Assembly: GCF_006539725.1 (NCBI RefSeq)
Contig: NZ_BJNO01000013.1
Location: 1-64,000, forward strand
Direction of reading: 5' to 3'
DNA from: Klebsiella terrigena
GTDB lineage: Bacteria > Pseudomonadota > Gammaproteobacteria > Enterobacterales > Enterobacteriaceae
Length of the DNA: 64,000 nucleotides
The position numbers were made by a program, and so were the translations under genes. The notes beneath the pieces are model-generated. The model was not told the DNA's origin. It was given only the letters and a program-made list of their open reading frames with translations, and did no database searches. Of this stretch, positions 10,065-17,908 are shown piece after piece (within the stretch, counting starts at the first letter, position 1; each line of letters begins with the position of its first letter).

Positions 10065-10078
10065 TGGAACCGGTCCCA
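10065..10078. promoter_or_regulatory. PtxS-like operator before kguE
   Basis: TGGAACCGGTCCCA is a near-palindrome centred on ACCGGT. The operator described for Pseudomonas PtxS is TGAAACCGGTTTCA, so the core and half-site spacing agree. It lies in the 110-bp gap between the regulator gene and kguE, about 50 bp upstream of the kguE start, where a repressor would block the kgu promoter. Confidence 0.7.
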
Positions 10079-10126
10079 TCTAGCGTAATAGAGAGATTCG
10101 CTACAGAACCACCGGGAGTTTGTCAG

Positions 10127-10876
10127 ATGGCCAGAAAAATCATTGTCGTGACCGCCGCTTATGGCAACGATCGCGTTAGAGAGCTTGGCGGACAGTCCGC
10201 CGTACTGCCGTTCATTGCCGGTTCCGGCGCCGACGGCGTGGAGATCCGCCGCGAGTTATTCAGCGCAGAGGAACTGAACCGGCTGCCGGCCCTCGCCGCG
10301 GAGATTGAAAGCCACGGCCTGCTGGTCTGCTACTCCGCGCCGGAAGCCCTGTTCGCCGCCGACGGGTCGCTTAACCCGAACCTCGCGGCGCTGCTGCAGG
10401 AAGCGCAAACCCTCAACGCCTTATGGTTAAAACTCTCCCTCGGCCACTTCATCCATAACCATCAGCTGGAGACCCTGCGCAGCACGCTGCAGGCGAGCGG
10501 GATGGCGCTGGTGGTGGAAAATGACCAGACCGATTGCGGCCAGCTGGCGCCGATGCAGCGGTTTAAAGCCATCTGCCGGGTCAATAACCTACCGGTGACG
10601 CTGACGTTTGATATGGGCAACTGGCTGTGGGTCGGCGATTCGCCGGAAGAGGCCGCCCGCCATCTCGCGCCCGCCGTCAGCTATATTCACGTTAAGGCGG
10701 CCCAGCCGCATCACCAGCAGTTCCGCGCCGTTCCGCCCGATGAGGCCGCTCCGCGCTGGCTGGCGCTGCTGGATAACCTGCCTGCTGATGCCCCGCGCGG
10801 TATCGAATTTCCGCTGGTCGGCCATGACCTGACGGCCGTTACCCGCCGCTATGTCAATCTTTTACGCGAGGATTAA
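10127..10876 (+). CDS. kguE: KguE, sugar-phosphate isomerase/epimerase-like protein
   Basis: TIM-barrel protein of 249 aa from the xylose isomerase-like (AP endonuclease 2) superfamily. The four metal ligands of the family are visible: Glu131 (VVENDQ), Asp162 (TFDMGN), His188 (YIHVK) and Glu227 (GIEFP). It is the first gene of the kgu operon, and its Pseudomonas counterpart is called a putative epimerase whose reaction has not been settled. The start at 10127 has GGGAG 8 nt upstream; the longer frame from 10064 would run through the operator. The stop lies three nt before kguK. Confidence 0.82.
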   Translation: MARKIIVVTAAYGNDRVRELGGQSAVLPFIAGSGADGVEIRRELFSAEELNRLPALAAEIESHGLLVCYSAPEALFAADGSLNPNLAALLQEAQTLNALWLKLSLGHFIHNHQLETLRSTLQASGMALVVENDQTDCGQLAPMQRFKAICRVNNLPVTLTFDMGNWLWVGDSPEEAARHLAPAVSYIHVKAAQPHHQQFRAVPPDEAAPRWLALLDNLPADAPRGIEFPLVGHDLTAVTRRYVNLLRED

Positions 10877-10879
10877 GCC

Positions 10880-11818
10880 ATGGAAAACAACCTGGATGTC
10901 ATTACCATCGGCGAAGCGATGGCTATGTTTGTGGCGACCCAAACCGGGGATCTCGCCGAGGTTGAACGCTTTATCAAGCGCGTCGCCGGTGCCGAGCTGA
11001 ACGTCGCCACCGGCCTGGCTCGCCTGGGGCTGAAGGTCGGCTGGGTCAGCCGCGTCGGCGAGGATAGCTTCGGTCGCTTTGTGCTTAATTCTCTGGCAAA
11101 AGAAGGGATTGACGCCCGCGGCGTAGCCCAGGACTCGCGCTACGCAACCGGCTTCCAGATGAAATCTAAAGTCGAAAATGGAACCGATCCCATTGTGGAA
11201 TATTTCCGCAAAGGCTCGGCGGCCAGCCACCTGTCGCCGGATGATTTCCACCCCGATTACTTCGCCAGCGCTCGCCATCTGCACCTCAGCGGCGTCGCCG
11301 CCGCGCTGTCGGAGAGTTCATATGCGCTGCTGGATCGTGCCGCTGGCGCGATGAAGGCTCAGGGAAAAACCATCTCCTTCGACCCCAACCTGCGCCCGGT
11401 GCTGTGGAAAAGCGAAGGCGAAATGGTGGAGAAGCTCAACCATCTCGCCTTCCAGGCCGACTGGGTTTTACCCGGCCTGAAGGAGGGGACAATCCTGACG
11501 GGTCAGCAAGCGCCGGAGGCTATTGCGGACTTCTATCTCAACCGCGGCGTGCGCGCCGTGATCATCAAAACCGGCTCCGACGGCGCCTGGTATAAAACCG
11601 CCGCGGGTGAGCAGGGTGCCGTCGCGGCCGTTAAGGTCGATAACGTCGTCGATACCGTCGGCGCGGGCGATGGCTTTGCCGTCGGGGTCATTAGCGCCCT
11701 GCTGGAAGGCAAAACCCTGGATCAGGCGGTACGGCGCGGGAACAAAATCGGCTCGCTGGCGATTCAGGTTCAGGGCGACAGCGAAGGATTACCGACGCGC
11801 GACGCGCTGGGCGAATAA
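10880..11818 (+). CDS. kguK: 2-Ketogluconate kinase (PfkB family)
   Basis: Cytoplasmic sugar kinase of 312 aa that would phosphorylate 2-keto-D-gluconate to 2-keto-6-phosphogluconate with ATP. PfkB signatures are present: an N-terminal GGAxxN-like stretch (AGAELNVATGLARLG) and the C-terminal DTVGAGDGF with catalytic Asp264. It resembles KdgK (2-keto-3-deoxygluconate kinase) in sequence; the choice of 2-ketogluconate rests on the kgu neighbours. It follows kguE by three nt, so the two are co-transcribed. Confidence 0.82.
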   Translation: MENNLDVITIGEAMAMFVATQTGDLAEVERFIKRVAGAELNVATGLARLGLKVGWVSRVGEDSFGRFVLNSLAKEGIDARGVAQDSRYATGFQMKSKVENGTDPIVEYFRKGSAASHLSPDDFHPDYFASARHLHLSGVAAALSESSYALLDRAAGAMKAQGKTISFDPNLRPVLWKSEGEMVEKLNHLAFQADWVLPGLKEGTILTGQQAPEAIADFYLNRGVRAVIIKTGSDGAWYKTAAGEQGAVAAVKVDNVVDTVGAGDGFAVGVISALLEGKTLDQAVRRGNKIGSLAIQVQGDSEGLPTRDALGE

Positions 11819-11847
11819 CGTTTAATGCAACGATGGTAGCCACTCTG

Positions 11848-11906
11848 TACCCTACATACAGCGCGGCATAAGACACCTTCTATCGGTGAGTGTTACCTCA
11901 CATACA
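11848..11906. repeat. Imperfect direct repeat between kguK and kguT
   Basis: TACCCTACATACAG (11848-11861) recurs as TACCTCACATACAG (11893-11906), 12 of 14 bases identical and 45 bp apart. The 99-bp gap is the widest inside the operon. The repeat could be a regulator site or mRNA element; nothing further can be said. Confidence 0.4.
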
Positions 11907-11917
11907 GAGGCAAGCCT

Positions 11918-13198
11918 ATGAACAGCTTAACCAATGCAACAAAACGCTGGTGGTACATCATGCCTATCGTGTTTATCACGTATAGCCTGGCGTATCTCGA
12001 CCGTGCCAACTTCAGCTTCGCCTCCGCGGCGGGCATTACCGAAGATTTGGGGATCACTAAAGGGGTCTCATCGCTGCTGGGCGCCCTCTTCTTCCTCGGC
12101 TACTTCTTCTTCCAGATCCCTGGGGCAATCTATGCTGAACGCCGCAGCGTGCGAAAACTTATCTTTATCTGCCTGATCCTGTGGGGTGCCTGCGCTTCGC
12201 TGACCGGCATGGTGCACAACATTCCGGCCCTGGCCGCTATCCGCTTTATTCTCGGCGTCGTCGAAGCCGCGGTGATGCCCGCGATGCTGATTTACATCAG
12301 CAACTGGTTTACTAAATCCGAACGCTCGCGCGCCAATACCTTTTTAATCCTCGGTAATCCGGTCACGGTGCTGTGGATGTCGGTGGTGTCCGGCTACCTG
12401 ATTCAGTCCTTTGGCTGGCGCGAGATGTTCATTATTGAAGGCGTGCCGGCGGTGCTCTGGGCCTTCTGCTGGTGGGTGCTGGTAAAAGATAAGCCGTCGC
12501 AGGTGAACTGGCTCTCCGAGAGCGAAAAAGCCGCGCTGCAGGAGCAGCTGGAACGCGAGCAGCAGGGCATCAAAGCCGTGCGTAACTACAGCGAGGCCTT
12601 CCGCTCACGTAACGTCGTGCTGCTGTGCATGCAGTATTTTGCCTGGAGTATCGGGGTGTACGGCTTCGTGCTGTGGCTGCCGTCAATTATCCGCAGCGGC
12701 GGTGAAAATATGGGCATGGTTGAGGTTGGCTGGCTCTCCTCGGTACCTTACCTCGCGGCAACGATTGCGATGATCGTCGTCTCCTGGGCCTCGGACAAAA
12801 TGCAGAACCGTAAGCTGTTCGTCTGGCCGCTGCTGCTGATTGGCGGGCTGGCCTTTATCGGCTCCTGGGCGGTCGGCGCGAACCACTTCTGGGCGTCTTA
12901 TACCCTGCTGGTGATTGCCGGCGCGGCGATGTACGCCCCCTATGGCCCCTTCTTCGCCATCATCCCGGAGATGCTGCCGCGCAACGTAGCGGGCGGCGCA
13001 ATGGCGCTGATTAACAGCATGGGCGCGCTAGGCTCCTTCTTTGGCTCGTGGTTTGTCGGCTACCTGAACGGTTCGACCGGCAGCCCGTCCGCCTCGTACA
13101 TTTTCATGGGAGTGGCGCTTTTCGTCGCGGTATGGCTTACTTTAATTGTTAAGCCTGCTAATAATCAAAAACTTCCGCTTGGCGCTCGTCACGCCTGA
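11918..13198 (+). CDS. kguT: 2-Ketogluconate transporter (MFS, anion:cation symporter family)
   Basis: Twelve-helix inner-membrane permease of 426 aa. It starts RWWYIMPIVFITYSLAYLDRANFSFA, the typical opening of the anion:cation symporter family (GudP, ExuT, tartrate transporters), which carry sugar acids with protons. A central cytoplasmic loop (about 200-230) separates the six-helix halves. Its place between the kinase and the reductase assigns 2-ketogluconate as substrate. The downstream ghrB start is 24 nt beyond its stop. Confidence 0.85.
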   Translation: MNSLTNATKRWWYIMPIVFITYSLAYLDRANFSFASAAGITEDLGITKGVSSLLGALFFLGYFFFQIPGAIYAERRSVRKLIFICLILWGACASLTGMVHNIPALAAIRFILGVVEAAVMPAMLIYISNWFTKSERSRANTFLILGNPVTVLWMSVVSGYLIQSFGWREMFIIEGVPAVLWAFCWWVLVKDKPSQVNWLSESEKAALQEQLEREQQGIKAVRNYSEAFRSRNVVLLCMQYFAWSIGVYGFVLWLPSIIRSGGENMGMVEVGWLSSVPYLAATIAMIVVSWASDKMQNRKLFVWPLLLIGGLAFIGSWAVGANHFWASYTLLVIAGAAMYAPYGPFFAIIPEMLPRNVAGGAMALINSMGALGSFFGSWFVGYLNGSTGSPSASYIFMGVALFVAVWLTLIVKPANNQKLPLGARHA

Positions 13199-13222
13199 CA
13201 TCCTAATACTACGGAGATCCGC

Positions 13223-14194
13223 ATGAAGCCGTCCGTTATTCTCTATAAAACGCTTCCCGACGACCTGCAGCAGCGTCTGGAAAAACACTTTGCCGTCACC
13301 CGGGTGAAAAACCTGAGCGCCGAAACCATCGCGCAGCACGCCGAGGCGTTTGCCCAGGCCGAGGGCCTGCTGGGCTCCAGCGAAAAAGTTGATACCGCGT
13401 TACTGGAGAAAATGCCCAATCTTCGTGCGGCCTCAACGGTCTCCGTGGGCTACGACAACTTCGACGTCGCGGCGCTGAATGCCCGCAGGGTCCTGCTGAT
13501 GCATACGCCCACCGTGCTGACCGAAACCGTTGCCGATACGGTGATGGCGCTGGTACTCAGCACCTCGCGCCGGGTGGTGGAAGTCGCTAATCGCGTGAAG
13601 GCGGGTGAGTGGACCAAAAGCATCGGGCCGGACTGGTTCGGCAGCGACGTGCACCACAAAACGCTGGGTATCGTTGGCATGGGACGCATCGGCATGGCGC
13701 TGGCCCAGCGCGCGCATGCCGGCTTCGGGATGCCGATCCTCTATAACGCGCGCAGCCAGCATCCGCAGGCGGAAGAGCGCTTCAACGCTCGCTACTGCGA
13801 TCTCGATACGCTGCTTGAGGAAGCCGATTTTGTCTGCCTGATCCTGCCGCTGACCGCTGAGACTCATCATCTGTTCAATGCGGAGAAGTTCGCCAAAATG
13901 AAGCCATCCGCCATCTTTATTAACGCCGGACGCGGTCCGGTCGTTGATGAGAAAGCGCTGGTTGCCGCGTTGCAGAATGGCGAAATCCATGCCGCCGGTC
14001 TCGACGTGTTTGAACAGGAGCCGCTGGCGCAGGACTCCCCGCTGCTCAGCATGCCTAACGTCGTCGCGCTGCCGCATATTGGTTCCGCCACCCATGAAAC
14101 GCGCTACAACATGGCGGCCTGTGCGGTGGATAACCTGATTGATGCGCTGCAGGGCAACGTCGATAAGAACTGCGTGAACCCGCAGGTAAAATAG
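13223..14194 (+). CDS. ghrB: Glyoxylate/hydroxypyruvate/2-ketogluconate reductase GhrB (KguD role)
   Basis: NAD(P)H-dependent D-isomer 2-hydroxyacid dehydrogenase, 323 aa, very close to E. coli GhrB (TkrA). The Rossmann motif is [16 protein letters not shown]. The catalytic Arg (VGYDNFD / [11 protein letters not shown] region), Glu and His ([10 protein letters not shown]) stretches are present. In E. coli it stands alone and reduces glyoxylate, hydroxypyruvate and 2-ketogluconate. Here it ends the kgu operon, the position of Pseudomonas kguD (2-keto-6-phosphogluconate reductase), so the phosphorylated keto-acid is a likely extra substrate. Confidence 0.92.
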   Translation: MKPSVILYKTLPDDLQQRLEKHFAVTRVKNLSAETIAQHAEAFAQAEGLLGSSEKVDTALLEKMPNLRAASTVSVGYDNFDVAALNARRVLLMHTPTVLTETVADTVMALVLSTSRRVVEVANRVKAGEWTKSIGPDWFGSDVHHKTLGIVGMGRIGMALAQRAHAGFGMPILYNARSQHPQAEERFNARYCDLDTLLEEADFVCLILPLTAETHHLFNAEKFAKMKPSAIFINAGRGPVVDEKALVAALQNGEIHAAGLDVFEQEPLAQDSPLLSMPNVVALPHIGSATHETRYNMAACAVDNLIDALQGNVDKNCVNPQVK

Positions 14195-14214
14195 GCAGGA
14201 AAGGGACATTCTCG

Positions 14215-14281
14215 CCCGGCTGAGCGTCGCGTCAGCCGGGAAGAAACCCGGATGATGGCGCGATAAGCGCCTTCACCGGGC
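14215..14281. repeat. Tandem hairpins / REP-like element between ghrB and yiaF
   Basis: The first hairpin pairs CCCGGCTGA (14215-14223) with TCAGCCGGG (14232-14240). The second, 14247-14281, pairs CCCGG(A)TGA...GGCGC with GCGCC...TCACCGGG around CGATAA and resembles enterobacterial REP units. The element lies between convergent genes, where it can limit read-through and protect mRNA 3' ends. Confidence 0.7.
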
Positions 14282-14292
14282 TCGGTCAGCGG

Positions 14293-15003
14293 CTAGCGCG
14301 TCGCGTTAACGGCTGCCGTCCACGCCTGATTGAACGCCTGGTGCTGAGCCGCCAGCGGGCCAATCAATGCGTTGTACTGGCTGGCCTGCTGCGAGGTCGG
14401 GAACTGGATCCCGTTTGCCACGAAGCTCACCTGGGTATTTTGCTGGGCAACAAAATCACCCACCTGCACCAGCTGCTGAGTAAAGACCTGCGCCGCAGGG
14501 ATCAGCGGCTGCAGGGCATTTGCCGGGCCGGTAACCACTTTGTTGTAAACCTGGTCAAAGACCGGCTTGAGATCGTCACCCTGCTTCAGCGCGCTATGCG
14601 CACCGTCGGCCTGCATTTTGGCATTTTCCAGCTGCTGGCTCAGTACGCCGAGCGCGCCGTTTGCCTGACGCAGCGGTTCACGCTGGGTGATATAGTCCTG
14701 CGGGACGCGAATCGCGTTCACGCTGTCTACCACCGGGCGCAGACCCGCATCCATCGCCTGACTTACCTGCTGCGAATAGCCGTAAATCACCGCATAATCG
14801 GACACAAAAGGTCCGAACTGTTTTTTCTGATCGGCGGTCAGCGTCGGCAGACGTTCGCCGCTCCGCATAGCCGTATTTTGCAGGAAGTCGATGAACGCTT
14901 TGCGCTGATCGCCTTCTTTATCAAAACACCCACTCAGGCTAACCACCATTAATAAGGCCGCAACAGCCGCAAACCAGCGAGAGCAGGACTTTCCTGTCGC
15001 CAT
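14293..15003 (-). CDS. yiaF: YiaF, DUF3053 lipoprotein
   Basis: Protein of 236 aa, the same length as E. coli YiaF. The N-terminus MATGKSCSRWF plus a hydrophobic segment ends in the lipobox SLSGC (Cys26), so it should be a lipoprotein. The remainder is helical and glutamine-rich (DUF3053). The start at 15003 follows a GAAAGGAGTA ribosome site; an upstream in-frame ATG would add 14 unlikely residues. Function unknown. Confidence 0.9.
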   Translation of the reverse strand: MATGKSCSRWFAAVAALLMVVSLSGCFDKEGDQRKAFIDFLQNTAMRSGERLPTLTADQKKQFGPFVSDYAVIYGYSQQVSQAMDAGLRPVVDSVNAIRVPQDYITQREPLRQANGALGVLSQQLENAKMQADGAHSALKQGDDLKPVFDQVYNKVVTGPANALQPLIPAAQVFTQQLVQVGDFVAQQNTQVSFVANGIQFPTSQQASQYNALIGPLAAQHQAFNQAWTAAVNATR

Positions 15004-15267
15004 TTTTTTACTCCTTTCAGCCAAAAAAAGCGCAAACAGACACACACGTGCCAGACGCTGACAAGGATAGTCCAGGTCAGCCTCGCAGGATACACTTTCC
15101 TGACAATCTTCCGCAGGAAATAGCCCGCTGGCGGCGTTTTATCGACAACCGCTATCGTCTGTTAAGCACATCACAATTACCGCCATAACCAAAATCTCAA
15201 AAATAAGATACAACACATTGATTTAATTATACTTAATTTTCAACCATTGCGTTTAAATCCCTGAAAA

Positions 15268-15282
15268 GAACGATAATCGCAC
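15268..15282. promoter_or_regulatory. PcaR/PobR-like operator 1 upstream of the AAHS transporter
   Basis: GAACGATAATCGCAC differs at two positions from GTTCGATAATCGCAC, the site I recall for the IclR-type regulator PcaR of Pseudomonas putida. It lies 160 bp upstream of the transporter start in an otherwise AT-rich, gene-free stretch (15004-15441). Confidence 0.5.
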
Positions 15283-15336
15283 GCTTCCTGGCCGGACCGC
15301 GTTGCCTGCTGTCGGGTTCAGTGTTTTGATTAATGA

Positions 15337-15382
15337 GCGATTAACGGCATTGCGTTCGATTATCGCACAAATACGATTAACG
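15337..15382. promoter_or_regulatory. PcaR/PcaU-like operator cluster before the AAHS transporter
   Basis: GTTCGATTATCGCAC (15354-15368) differs by one base from the PcaR site as I remember it. It is flanked by two copies of CGATTAACG (within 15337-15346 and 15373-15382), 36 bp apart. Repeated CGATTA-type half-sites around a palindrome are the arrangement known for PcaU/PobR operators. This suggests control by an IclR-family regulator encoded elsewhere and responding to an aromatic acid. Confidence 0.55.
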
Positions 15383-15441
15383 ACAGCGAGGGAGGCGTGA
15401 ACAGCCGTTTCGTCCCCCGCTCTGCCTGCCAGGAATGCCGT

Positions 15442-16800
15442 ATGAATAAGACAACCATCGATATTCAGGCTTTTATCAATGAACATCCGTTCACGAAGTA
15501 CCAGTGGATGATTCTGGCCTTATGTTTTATCACCGTTGCTATGGACGGTTTCGATACCGCGATAATCGGTTTCATCGCCTCAGACCTCGTGCAGGAGTGG
15601 GGCGTAGAAAAATCGGCATTGGGCCCGGTAATGAGCGCTGCGCTGGTCGGCCTGGCGGTGGGCGCCTTGACCGCGGGGCCGCTGGCCGACCGCATTGGCC
15701 GCAAGAAGGTCCTGCTGATGTCGATCGTGGTGTTTGGCAGCTTTAGCCTGCTTACCGCTTTCGCTACCAGCCTGAACCAGCTGACGCTGCTGCGCTTTCT
15801 GACGGGGCTGGGGCTGGGGGCCGCGATGCCGAACGCCGCGACGCTGATGAGCGAATACGCGCCGGAGCGCCGCCGGGCCTTAATGGTCAATCTGATGTTC
15901 GTTGGGTTCCCGATGGGATCGTCGCTGGGCGGTTTTCTTTCGGCCTGGATGATCCCGCATTACGGCTGGCAAAGCGTGCTGGTACTGGGCGGCGTGATGC
16001 CTCTGCTGCTCGCCGTGGCGCTTATCTTCCTGCTGCCGGAATCGGCGCGCTACATGGTCGTTAAGCGCCAGCCCGCACAGCGTATTGCGGCAATCCTCCG
16101 GCGTATTGCGCCGCTGCCGGAAGGGGTGGAGTTTGAGCTGCGTGAGGCCGGCCAGGTTAAAGAGAAATCGGCTCTGGCGGTCATTTTCTCTCCACGCTAT
16201 CTCGTCGGTACCGTGATGCTGTGCCTGACCTACTTTATGGGCCTGCTGATCTTCTATCTGCTGACCAGCTGGCTGCCGCTGCTGATTCGTGAAACCGGCG
16301 CAACCATGAGCCAGGCGTCGATTATCACCGCGCTGTTCCCGCTGGGCGGCGGTATTGGCGTGCTGATCCTCGGCGCGCTGATGGATAAGATCAACCCCAA
16401 TAAGGTCGTCGCCGTCGGCTGGCTGCTGACCGGTATTTTCGTTTGCCTCGTGGGCTTCTCCACCGGCAGCCTGGTGCTGATGGGGGTGATGGTATTTATC
16501 GCCGGCAGCATTATGAACGGCGCGCAGTCTTCTATGCCGGCGCTGGCGGCCGGGTTTTATCCCACTCAGGGCCGCGCCACCGGCGTCGCATGGATGCTGG
16601 GGATCGGGCGCTTTGGCGGCATTCTCGGCGCCTTCAGCGGCGTATTCCTGATGCAGGCGCAGCTCTCTTTCACGACTATTTTCAGCCTGCTGGCGATCCC
16701 GGCGTTTTTATCCGCCCTCGCCCTGCTGGTTAAATACAAAATGAGCCTGCGTCAGCCTGCCCCGCCCCAGGCCGATGCTGAAAATCTGCAGAAAGCCTGA
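15442..16800 (+). CDS. Aromatic acid:H+ symporter (MFS, AAHS family)
   Basis: Permease of 452 aa with twelve membrane helices. The first loop carries the AAHS/PcaK hallmark DGFDTAIIGFIA (the conserved DGxD), and the loop between helices 2 and 3 has GPLADRIGRKK. Family members import protocatechuate, 4- or 3-hydroxybenzoate, gentisate or 3-phenylpropionate derivatives. The ATG at 15442 has AGGA 8 nt upstream and matches the usual family N-terminus; the longer frame would add 15 residues. No catabolic genes lie beside it, so the exact substrate is open. E. coli lacks a gene at this spot. Confidence 0.87.
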   Translation: MNKTTIDIQAFINEHPFTKYQWMILALCFITVAMDGFDTAIIGFIASDLVQEWGVEKSALGPVMSAALVGLAVGALTAGPLADRIGRKKVLLMSIVVFGSFSLLTAFATSLNQLTLLRFLTGLGLGAAMPNAATLMSEYAPERRRALMVNLMFVGFPMGSSLGGFLSAWMIPHYGWQSVLVLGGVMPLLLAVALIFLLPESARYMVVKRQPAQRIAAILRRIAPLPEGVEFELREAGQVKEKSALAVIFSPRYLVGTVMLCLTYFMGLLIFYLLTSWLPLLIRETGATMSQASIITALFPLGGGIGVLILGALMDKINPNKVVAVGWLLTGIFVCLVGFSTGSLVLMGVMVFIAGSIMNGAQSSMPALAAGFYPTQGRATGVAWMLGIGRFGGILGAFSGVFLMQAQLSFTTIFSLLAIPAFLSALALLVKYKMSLRQPAPPQADAENLQKA

Positions 16801-16806
16801 CCGCAA

Positions 16807-16838
16807 GGCCAGCGGGAAGCCGCTGGCCTCGCTTTTTC
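16807..16838 (+). terminator. Terminator of the AAHS transporter gene
   Basis: The 9-bp perfect stem GGCCAGCGG / CCGCTGGCC with a GAAG tetraloop is followed by TCGCTTTTTC. It begins 7 nt after the stop codon. Confidence 0.9.
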
Positions 16839-16875
16839 TCTGCCGTTTACAAATATTTTCCAAAGCCGCGCGTAT

Positions 16876-16889
16876 GATGATTAATCATC
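16876..16889. promoter_or_regulatory. Perfect 14-bp palindrome upstream of yiaG
   Basis: GATGATTAATCATC is a perfect inverted repeat in the 244-bp gap between the transporter terminator and yiaG, about 155 bp before the yiaG start. It looks like a dimeric regulator site, but I do not recognise the regulator. Confidence 0.45.
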
Positions 16890-17044
16890 GGCTTACCCCC
16901 CGCTGCCGCTGGGCTATCCGACGGTAAACGAAAGCCTGCTGGCATATAATCACCCCCGTTACCGTTCTTGACGCTTTTTCCTGACTATTCTTAATAAGCA
17001 GCGACAAACCCTACCCTTTACTGTACGACAGGAAGGAGTTCTCA

Positions 17045-17335
17045 ATGGAATATAAAGATCCAATATTTGAATTACTGAGCAGTCTGGAACAAATTGTTTT
17101 CAAAGATCTGCCCCGAACGACCGCCCCAGCCCGCAAGCCAACCGCTTTCAGCGAATTTGACCTGCTCCGTAAAGGGACCGGGCTGAAAATTGACGATTTC
17201 GCCGATGCCATGGGCGTCAGCGTGTCGATGGTTCAGGAGTGGGAATCAAGACGCATCAAGCCCTCTTCGACTGAGCTCAAGTTAATGCGTCTGATCCAGG
17301 CAAGCCCAAAGCTTTCAAGGCAGATTCTCGAGTGA
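17045..17335 (+). CDS. yiaG: YiaG, XRE-family HTH protein
   Basis: Small DNA-binding protein of 96 aa, the length of E. coli YiaG. The HTH occupies the C-terminal half (IDDFADAMGVSVSMVQEWESRRIKPS), resembling the antitoxin side of HigB/HigA-type and NadS-like regulators. No toxin gene accompanies it. GGAAGGAG precedes the ATG. The role is uncharacterised. Confidence 0.9.
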   Translation: MEYKDPIFELLSSLEQIVFKDLPRTTAPARKPTAFSEFDLLRKGTGLKIDDFADAMGVSVSMVQEWESRRIKPSSTELKLMRLIQASPKLSRQILE

Positions 17336-17363
17336 AGTTCTATAATGTTATTGGACACTGATT

Positions 17364-17390
17364 ACGGTCCTGATTTGGGACCGTTTTAAT
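17364..17390 (+). terminator. Terminator after yiaG
   Basis: The stem ACGGTCC / GGACCGT (17364-17370 and 17378-17384) is followed by TTTAAT. It separates yiaG from the cspA promoter. Confidence 0.8.
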
Positions 17391-17440
17391 TTCTATGAAA
17401 AAAACGTTTGCTATCGCACCTCAAAAATGAGTTAATGCTC

Positions 17441-17596
17441 GCAGGTTTGATGTACAGACCACAGAGCATTAGTATAGAGTAGTCCTTGAGCGGTTATCCT
17501 AGATACCCCGGTAGTGAACTTTCCCTTTATAGCTTCAAATCTGTAGTCCAGACCGTATCGCCGAAAGGTTAATTTATTATTTAAAGGTATTTCGCT
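17441..17596 (+). promoter_or_regulatory. cspA long 5' leader with cold box
   Basis: About 155 nt of untranslated leader precede cspA. The start region GCAGGTTTGATGTACAGACC is the cold box (E. coli TTTGACGTACAGACC). The downstream part keeps ATCGCCGAAAGG and TTATTTAAAGGTA next to the start codon, as in E. coli. Upstream, GAGTTAATGC fits the -10 region. In E. coli this leader is an RNA thermosensor that refolds in the cold to expose the ribosome site and stabilise the mRNA. Confidence 0.88.
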
Positions 17597-17809
17597 ATGT
17601 CCGGTAAAATGACTGGTATCGTAAAATGGTTCAACGCTGATAAAGGTTTCGGCTTCATTACTCCTGATGACGGTTCTAAAGATGTGTTCGTACACTTCTC
17701 CGCTATCATGAACGATGGCTACAAATCTCTGGATGAAGGTCAGAAAGTTTCCTTCACCATCGAAAGCGGCGCTAAAGGCCCGGCAGCTGGCAACGTTACC
17801 AGCCTGTAA
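17597..17809 (+). CDS. cspA: Major cold shock protein CspA
   Basis: RNA chaperone of 70 aa that melts mRNA structure at low temperature. The OB-fold RNA-binding motifs RNP1 (KGFGFI, 16-21) and RNP2 (VFVHF, 30-34) are intact. The chain seems to differ from E. coli CspA at a single position (Met for Gln in AIMNDGYK). AAAGGT lies 8 nt upstream of the ATG. Confidence 0.98.
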   Translation: MSGKMTGIVKWFNADKGFGFITPDDGSKDVFVHFSAIMNDGYKSLDEGQKVSFTIESGAKGPAAGNVTSL

Positions 17810-17832
17810 GCTTAAATAAGCTCAGAATTCAA

Positions 17833-17862
17833 GATCCCTGCCTCGCGGCGGGGATTTTTTTT
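17833..17862 (+). terminator. cspA terminator
   Basis: ATCCCTGCC and GGCGGGGAT form a stem (one G-T pair) around TCGC, followed directly by eight Ts. Confidence 0.92.
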
Positions 17863-17876
17863 ATCTGAATATCAGG

Positions 17877-17905
17877 AAACCGCCACTTCGCATGGCGGTT
17901 TTTTC
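17877..17905. terminator. Hairpin between cspA and the ABC-F gene
   Basis: AAACCGCCA (17877-17885) pairs perfectly with TGGCGGTTT (17893-17901), followed on the plus strand by TTTCG. It provides a second stop for cspA transcripts and a 3' end for the convergent ABC-F gene, whose stop codon is 8 nt away. Confidence 0.8.
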
Positions 17906-17908
17906 GTT

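Noticed and set aside
17045-17335. yiaG as half of a toxin-antitoxin pair
   Set aside because: No toxin-sized gene adjoins it; it is flanked by a terminator on each side.
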